A DNA stretch of 46,712 bases from an uncultured Actinomycetes bacterium. GTDB taxonomy: Bacteria; Actinomycetota; Acidimicrobiia; Acidimicrobiales; RAAP-2. The stretch is taken from positions 1-46,712 of the forward strand of contig CAIQEU010000061.1 in the NCBI GenBank assembly GCA_903870905.1. The letters are read 5' to 3'. Made by a program: the position numbers and the translations under genes. The notes beneath the pieces are model-generated. The model saw nothing but the letters and a program-made list of their open reading frames with translations. It ran no database searches and was not told the origin of the DNA. Below are positions 43,341-46,712 of the stretch, piece by piece; positions within the stretch are counted from its first letter, which is position 1, and each line of letters starts with the position of its first letter.

Positions 43341-43625
43341 ATGGCCGAACCGCTGTCAGTGCTCGAACCCGTCACCGCCGACCCGGTCCTCGACGACGGT
43401 GACCACGACCGAATGGCCCACATCGTCCTCGAGGGATTCCACCCGAAGAAGGGGGACTTCATCTCGACCGGACCAAGCGTGGTCGAAGGCATGGTCATGG
43501 GTACCCCGGTGAAGGCACTGTGCGGCAAGGAGTGGGTCCCCGGGCGCAACCCCGGCCGATACGGCCTCTGCCCAACGTGCAAGGAAATTGCAGAATCTAT
43601 GGGTTGGGACATTCCTGCGAACTAG
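43341..43625 (+). CDS. DUF3039 family protein
   Basis: A 94-residue protein of an actinobacteria-restricted family. TPVKALCGKEWVPGRNPGRYG followed by CPTCKEI is the family signature; Cys61, Cys77 and Cys80 with a His could bind zinc. Full length for the family. Function unknown. A 7-bp hairpin lies 10 bases downstream of its stop. Confidence 0.92.
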   Translation: MAEPLSVLEPVTADPVLDDGDHDRMAHIVLEGFHPKKGDFISTGPSVVEGMVMGTPVKALCGKEWVPGRNPGRYGLCPTCKEIAESMGWDIPAN

Positions 43626-43635
43626 CGGGAAAGGT

Positions 43636-43654
43636 TTCGAGCGAAGAGCTCGAA
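43636..43654 (+). terminator. Candidate terminator hairpin after the DUF3039 gene
   Basis: TTCGAGC (43636-43642) and GCTCGAA (43648-43654) pair across a GAAGA loop. No U-tract follows. The remaining bases up to the AbiEi-like gene (43655-43948) show no supported gene. Confidence 0.45.
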
Positions 43655-43948
43655 GAGACTTCAGGGGTGAAAACTCCTGATGGACCCTCCAACCATGGTG
43701 CTGGCCTTCGATTCCCTCTAATCGGCCTCGTGAACTCCCGTCGTTTCGCTCGATGGCGACATGAACCATCGTCGGGGGATGGACATCGATACGTTACGCG
43801 CCTGGAACCTCTCTTCCTGAGACCCTCAAATCTGGCGTTCGGCGCTGATGGGTGCCGAATGAACTTTGAAGACTTTCTGGAAGGCGAGATGTCTGACGTT
43901 TACAATCTTCACTTAGAGTCTATTGTTCAGCGCAACAGTGAAGTAAGG

Positions 43949-43954
43949 TATAAA
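43949..43954 (+). promoter_or_regulatory. Candidate -10 box (TATAAA) of the AbiE-like module
   Basis: TATAAA ends 7 bases before ATG 43962, in a notably AT-rich 60-base stretch. No good -35 was found at 16-19 bases; a TTGTTC lies 20 bases upstream. Confidence 0.4.
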
Positions 43955-43961
43955 GTGAAGT

Positions 43962-45014
43962 ATGGAGAGTGCGAGCAAGTTCGTTCCGAAGATTCGAATG
44001 GCCGTGATCGCCGTCCTGCCCCTGGGGCTCGACGTGAACGTTGAGCCCCAACTCAGTGGTGTCATTCCAACCTTCGACATCACGGTTCGTACCGCTGCTG
44101 GGGCGCAGCGGTTCGGCGGCGTGTGGGCAGGTAAGGGATGGCCGTCTGACGTTCGGCGCGCTGCAGCCCTCGCTCCGAATGCAGACGTGATCTTCGCGGC
44201 AAAGGTGTCCGAGGGTGCGCAGGAATGGCTCGCGGCAGAGAAGCTCGGCTGGGTCGATGAGATCGGGAATGCCTCCGTCGCCACCCCAACAGGGTTGGTT
44301 ATTTCTCGTCAGGCCACTGGAAAACCAAGCGTGCCCGACGCAGTGGACCGCTGGACGACAACGATGCTGGCAGCTGCTGAAGCAATTCTCAATGGCGCTC
44401 CACCAACGGTAGAAGCGGTCGAGAGCGCGACGTCATCGTCGAGAGGAGCTGTGGCAAACGCACTCGCTCGTCTTGAGCGTCGTGGGCTACTGAGGAGACC
44501 CAGCCACACTCGAGGACCGCAGTCAGCCCGCCAGATCGTTGATGTGGCCGCGTTCGTTGATGAGTACGCAGTTGCTGCAGCCTTCGCGAGGTCGAAGCAG
44601 AAGGTGCTCAAGATCCACTGCCTGTGGAGTGATCCTCTTGAGGAATTTGCTGCGGACATTGCTCCAGCGCTCAATCGTCATGGGGTGCCGTGGGCAGTCA
44701 CGGGTACTGCGGCATCAACTCTGCTGGCCCCATACCTCGGGAGCGTCACAACGGTCGATCTCTACGTCGACAAGGTGTTGTTTGCCGAACCTGCCAGACT
44801 CGCCGACTTGGTCGGAGGGAGGGTGGTCGATAAGGGACATCGGATTGAAGTTCGAGAACTCCCAACCCCCGTCACCGCAGGAGGGCCCCTCGTGAACGGG
44901 GTACGCGTGGCTGTCCCCTGTCGCGTCTACGCCGACCTCATGGCTGCCGGGGGGAGATCTGCCGAGGCAGGACAACACTTGCGGGAGGTCATTGGTGTCG
45001 GACCACATTCGTAG
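43962..45014 (+). CDS. AbiEi-like regulator/antitoxin of a type IV toxin-antitoxin module
   Basis: A 350-residue three-part protein. Residues ~1-116 resemble the restriction-endonuclease-like domain found on such regulators (ADVIFAAKVSEGAQEWL, then LGWVDEIGNA). Residues ~134-182 are a winged helix (AVANALARLERRGLLRR). The C-terminal part (~215-345) has GVPWAVTGTAASTLLAPYLG and VDLYVD, as in AbiEi/nucleotidyltransferase-like antitoxins. In AbiE the first gene neutralises the nucleotidyltransferase toxin and represses the operon. The next gene starts 19 bases before its stop. Identification is from domain pattern and gene order, not a search. Confidence 0.75.
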   Translation: MESASKFVPKIRMAVIAVLPLGLDVNVEPQLSGVIPTFDITVRTAAGAQRFGGVWAGKGWPSDVRRAAALAPNADVIFAAKVSEGAQEWLAAEKLGWVDEIGNASVATPTGLVISRQATGKPSVPDAVDRWTTTMLAAAEAILNGAPPTVEAVESATSSSRGAVANALARLERRGLLRRPSHTRGPQSARQIVDVAAFVDEYAVAAAFARSKQKVLKIHCLWSDPLEEFAADIAPALNRHGVPWAVTGTAASTLLAPYLGSVTTVDLYVDKVLFAEPARLADLVGGRVVDKGHRIEVRELPTPVTAGGPLVNGVRVAVPCRVYADLMAAGGRSAEAGQHLREVIGVGPHS

Positions 45015-45831
45015 TCGACAGTCGCGAGCTTTGGCTGAGAATGCCCTAGTACGCCTCGTCCATGCCTATGGGGAGATCCCGGAGTTCGTGCTTCTCGGCG
45101 GGCTCGTCCCTGACCTCCTGTGCTCCAGCGCGCCTCGGTCCCATGTAGGAACGACTGATGTTGACGTGCAGGTTGACTTGGAAATTCAGAGCGGTCTCGG
45201 TAACGGGCAGCGACTCGAACGGGCGCTGATCGAGTGTCAGTTCACCCCTGATCGGGAACGAATCTGGAGGTGGCAGGACGAGTCAGCGCCCCACCTTGTG
45301 ATCAAGGTGGAGTTCTTCGCCGATCTCTCGAGTGTTGCTGACCGAGCAACGGTTTCATTTGACGGATGCGAGTCCCTTGGTGCAGTCAACCTCCGCGGTA
45401 CGGGGTTCGCAGCTCGCGATTGGAGCCTCCATGCACTCACGACTGATGTTGAGGGTACGAGCACTTCTGTACAGATTCGCGTCGCCACGCTCCCTGCTTA
45501 CGTATTGGCCAAGGTCCATGCCGCTCACGGTCGGGGATTGCAGAAGGACTGGTACGACCTGGCCTATGTGCTCTTGCATAATGACGCCGGAGGTCCAATG
45601 TCTGCTGCTGACTTGGTCGTCCAGCACTTTTCGGACTCACTGTCTGGAGCAACGGCGACTGCGCTGCACGAATTCAACGCCAACTTCGCTGAGAGTTCCG
45701 CCCAAGGAGCCCTTGCTTACGCCGGCACCATGGTTGCGCTGCACCCCGATCTCGATGGGGAGATCGCTGCGAATGACGCCGTTGCAGCGGTTGCGGCATT
45801 CATGAAGCGGGTCGGGGAGGTCCTCCCTTGA
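44995..45831 (+). CDS. AbiEii-like nucleotidyltransferase (putative toxin)
   Basis: A 278-residue protein. LLGGLVPDLL (35-36 Gly-Gly) and TTDVDVQVDL (Asp55, Asp57) are the DNA-polymerase-beta-type nucleotidyltransferase motifs, VIKVEFFADL may supply the third carboxylate, and KDWYDLAYVLL (184-194) is the AbiEii KxxYDL motif. Such toxins transfer nucleotides to target RNA, for example tRNA in the MenT relatives. GTG 44995 (or TTG 44992) overlaps the AbiEi-like gene by about 20 bases, and the RHH gene overlaps its end by 4 bases. Confidence 0.78.
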   Translation: MSDHIRSRQSRALAENALVRLVHAYGEIPEFVLLGGLVPDLLCSSAPRSHVGTTDVDVQVDLEIQSGLGNGQRLERALIECQFTPDRERIWRWQDESAPHLVIKVEFFADLSSVADRATVSFDGCESLGAVNLRGTGFAARDWSLHALTTDVEGTSTSVQIRVATLPAYVLAKVHAAHGRGLQKDWYDLAYVLLHNDAGGPMSAADLVVQHFSDSLSGATATALHEFNANFAESSAQGALAYAGTMVALHPDLDGEIAANDAVAAVAAFMKRVGEVLP

Positions 45832-46100
45832 GCAACAGCGGTGATGAAGTGACTTCTCGCTCCCTTGGAGCCGATCGGGTGGTTCCTGGAGGTGCCCGTC
45901 GTCGCGCTCAATCGGCGAACGTTCGAATTGATGCGGCGACCAATGAAGCGTTGAATCAATTGGCTGAGTCGATGGGAATCACCGCTGGGCGAGTGGTGGC
46001 CCTCGCAGTCCGATCCTTGTTACAGGAGCGAATGGGTGAGGAGCTCAGAGCCCCGCTCACGAGCGATGAGACCTCCTGGCTTGACGCCGATTTCGGGTAA
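45828..46100 (+). CDS. Ribbon-helix-helix-like protein, third gene of the AbiE-like module
   Basis: A 90-residue protein. The middle has SANVRIDAATNEALNQLAES then ITAGRVVALAVRSLLQERM, a strand followed by two helices as in CopG/Arc ribbon-helix-helix DNA-binding proteins. The C-terminal ~18 residues (APLTSDETSWLDADFG) are acidic and could embrace a partner. TTG start overlaps the previous stop as TTGA, so it is translationally coupled to the nucleotidyltransferase gene. An AbiE locus is normally two genes; this one may be an extra antitoxin or repressor. Confidence 0.7.
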   Translation: MSNSGDEVTSRSLGADRVVPGGARRRAQSANVRIDAATNEALNQLAESMGITAGRVVALAVRSLLQERMGEELRAPLTSDETSWLDADFG

Positions 46101-46331
46101 CGCGAGGGGTCACGTCATGGCCGCGGGCGATCTCCCTATGCACGCCCGAGGCGGAGGAGTGCGGTGAACCCGATGGCTCGGACGGATTCAGCATTCCTTT
46201 GGCTGTAGCTGGCCACTGAATTGATGGCGACGCAGTGAAGATGAGATGAGGGTTCGCATGAACTTCTCCAGACGCCACCAACGCCACCACAGGGGAATAT
46301 CGATAGCCGTGGCGTCAGGTGCTGTCGTTGC
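46101..46331. other. Intergenic region, nothing recognised
   Basis: No ORF with a start signal, RNA gene or clear repeat was seen between the RHH gene and the promoter of the next gene. The region marks the end of the AbiE-like module. Confidence 0.5.
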
Positions 46332-46337
46332 TACCCT
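46332..46337 (+). promoter_or_regulatory. Candidate -10 box (TACCCT) of the truncated zinc-finger-like gene
   Basis: TACCCT ends 7 bases before ATG 46345, the same layout as the other leaderless-type starts here. Confidence 0.35.
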
Positions 46338-46344
46338 CAGGGGC

Positions 46345-46712
46345 ATGGGCGAACACGTTGCGTACTGGAGTGATTGGAGAACCCGAGAATTCCGGTGCCA
46401 ATGTGGTTGGACGGGAACTGGGGATCATCTGGCGAGCGGTGAATTCTTCGCCGAACTCCAAGAGATGCTCTGCCCCAGTTGTCACAGCGACCAAACCTTG
46501 GCTCTCGTGATCTTTCCAACAGAGGAAGACACCCGGGCAGCGGCAGAGCGAGGCAACGAAGAAGCCCGGAACCAACTCGCCTCGATTGATTCGCGAAACA
46601 ATCGTCGAGCGATCTTCGAACGAGCGAAGCTCGTCGATGGTGTAGATCTCCCTGACGTTGATGGTCCGGTCCGTGCAGCGCTCGTGGTGGAAGAGGGCTC
46701 TGATGGTGGCGA
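46345..46712 (+). CDS. Unknown protein with double CxC/CxxC metal site (3' truncated by window edge)
   Basis: The frame from ATG 46345 stays open to the window end (122 codons). It begins MGEHVAYWSDW; Cys18, Cys20, Cys43 and Cys46 (FRCQCGW then CPSC) form a likely zinc site. It continues with VIFPTEEDTRAAAERGNEEA, a motif I associate with a widespread family of small unknown bacterial proteins. The even composition and Cys spacing support a real gene. No function is assigned. Confidence 0.72.
   Translation, partial: MGEHVAYWSDWRTREFRCQCGWTGTGDHLASGEFFAELQEMLCPSCHSDQTLALVIFPTEEDTRAAAERGNEEARNQLASIDSRNNRRAIFERAKLVDGVDLPDVDGPVRAALVVEEGSDGG

Noticed and set aside
43520-44044. Plus-strand frame running from DUF3039 into the AbiEi-like gene
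   Set aside because: It lies in a different frame from both real genes, has no start signal and no motif; the stretch between them looks non-coding.
46057-46290. Minus-strand frame after the RHH gene
   Set aside because: No ribosome site, no motif and it overlaps the end of the RHH gene antisense.

Overview
The window reads as a high-GC actinobacterial chromosome, most likely an aquatic Acidimicrobiia-type lineage. The reasons are a WhiB regulator, a DUF3039 protein, GTG/TTG starts, many 4-base ATGA/GTGA overlaps, CydDC encoded as two ABC subunits, and many paralogous lipid and CoA genes. The lineage is an inference. No rRNA, tRNA, CRISPR array, transposase or phage gene was seen. The one structural RNA is RNase P RNA.

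Layout. 1-1512: the acidic, repeat-bearing end of an unknown protein, then an unknown multi-pass membrane protein. 1595-9473: a D-aminoacylase-type amidohydrolase, an oxidoreductase and MFS pair, a convergent operon pairing a sphingosine-1-phosphate-lyase-like PLP enzyme with an FGGY kinase, and an endonuclease/exonuclease/phosphatase-fold protein. 9513-12718: a plus-strand run of FMN-binding protein, Nudix, zinc-ribbon coiled coil, histidine phosphatase and DUF2889. 12695-15933: CydD and CydC. 16059-22064: FkbM-like methyltransferase, rnpB (minus), a secreted beta-propeller, then a tight operon xseA-xseB-MBL hydrolase-FAD reductase. 22061-26642: a minus operon of GlpD, an alkyl-DHAP-synthase-like flavoprotein and an atypical glycerol-kinase-like FGGY enzyme. 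26764-31574: DHA2 exporter, WhiB with a secreted protein, acyl-CoA dehydrogenase and TrpD. 31575-34536: carbonic anhydrase and a GH1 glycosidase-galactokinase pair. 34618-38524: CoA transferase, a gene-poor 1 kb stretch, a possible 2OG-oxygenase and enoyl-CoA hydratase. 38521-41670: cytochrome P450, TetR, DNA methyltransferase and hydratase in one direction, behind a strong promoter carrying a perfect inverted-repeat operator. 41741-43625: MFS exporter and two small Cys proteins. 43962-46100: a three-gene module of an AbiEi-like regulator, an AbiEii-like nucleotidyltransferase and a ribbon-helix-helix protein. 46345-end: a truncated zinc-finger-like protein.

The most interesting points are: (1) the AbiE-like module with a third RHH gene; (2) the P450 promoter/operator with a co-directional TetR whose first helix has no ordinary start codon; (3) a DNA methyltransferase embedded between catabolic genes; (4) the GlpD/AGPS-like/FGGY operon whose kinase lacks the glycerol-binding Glu; and (5) a recurrent TAnnnT box exactly 6-7 bases before the start codon of eleven genes, which indicates leaderless transcription.

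All functions are from reading the sequence. No database search or structure prediction was run.
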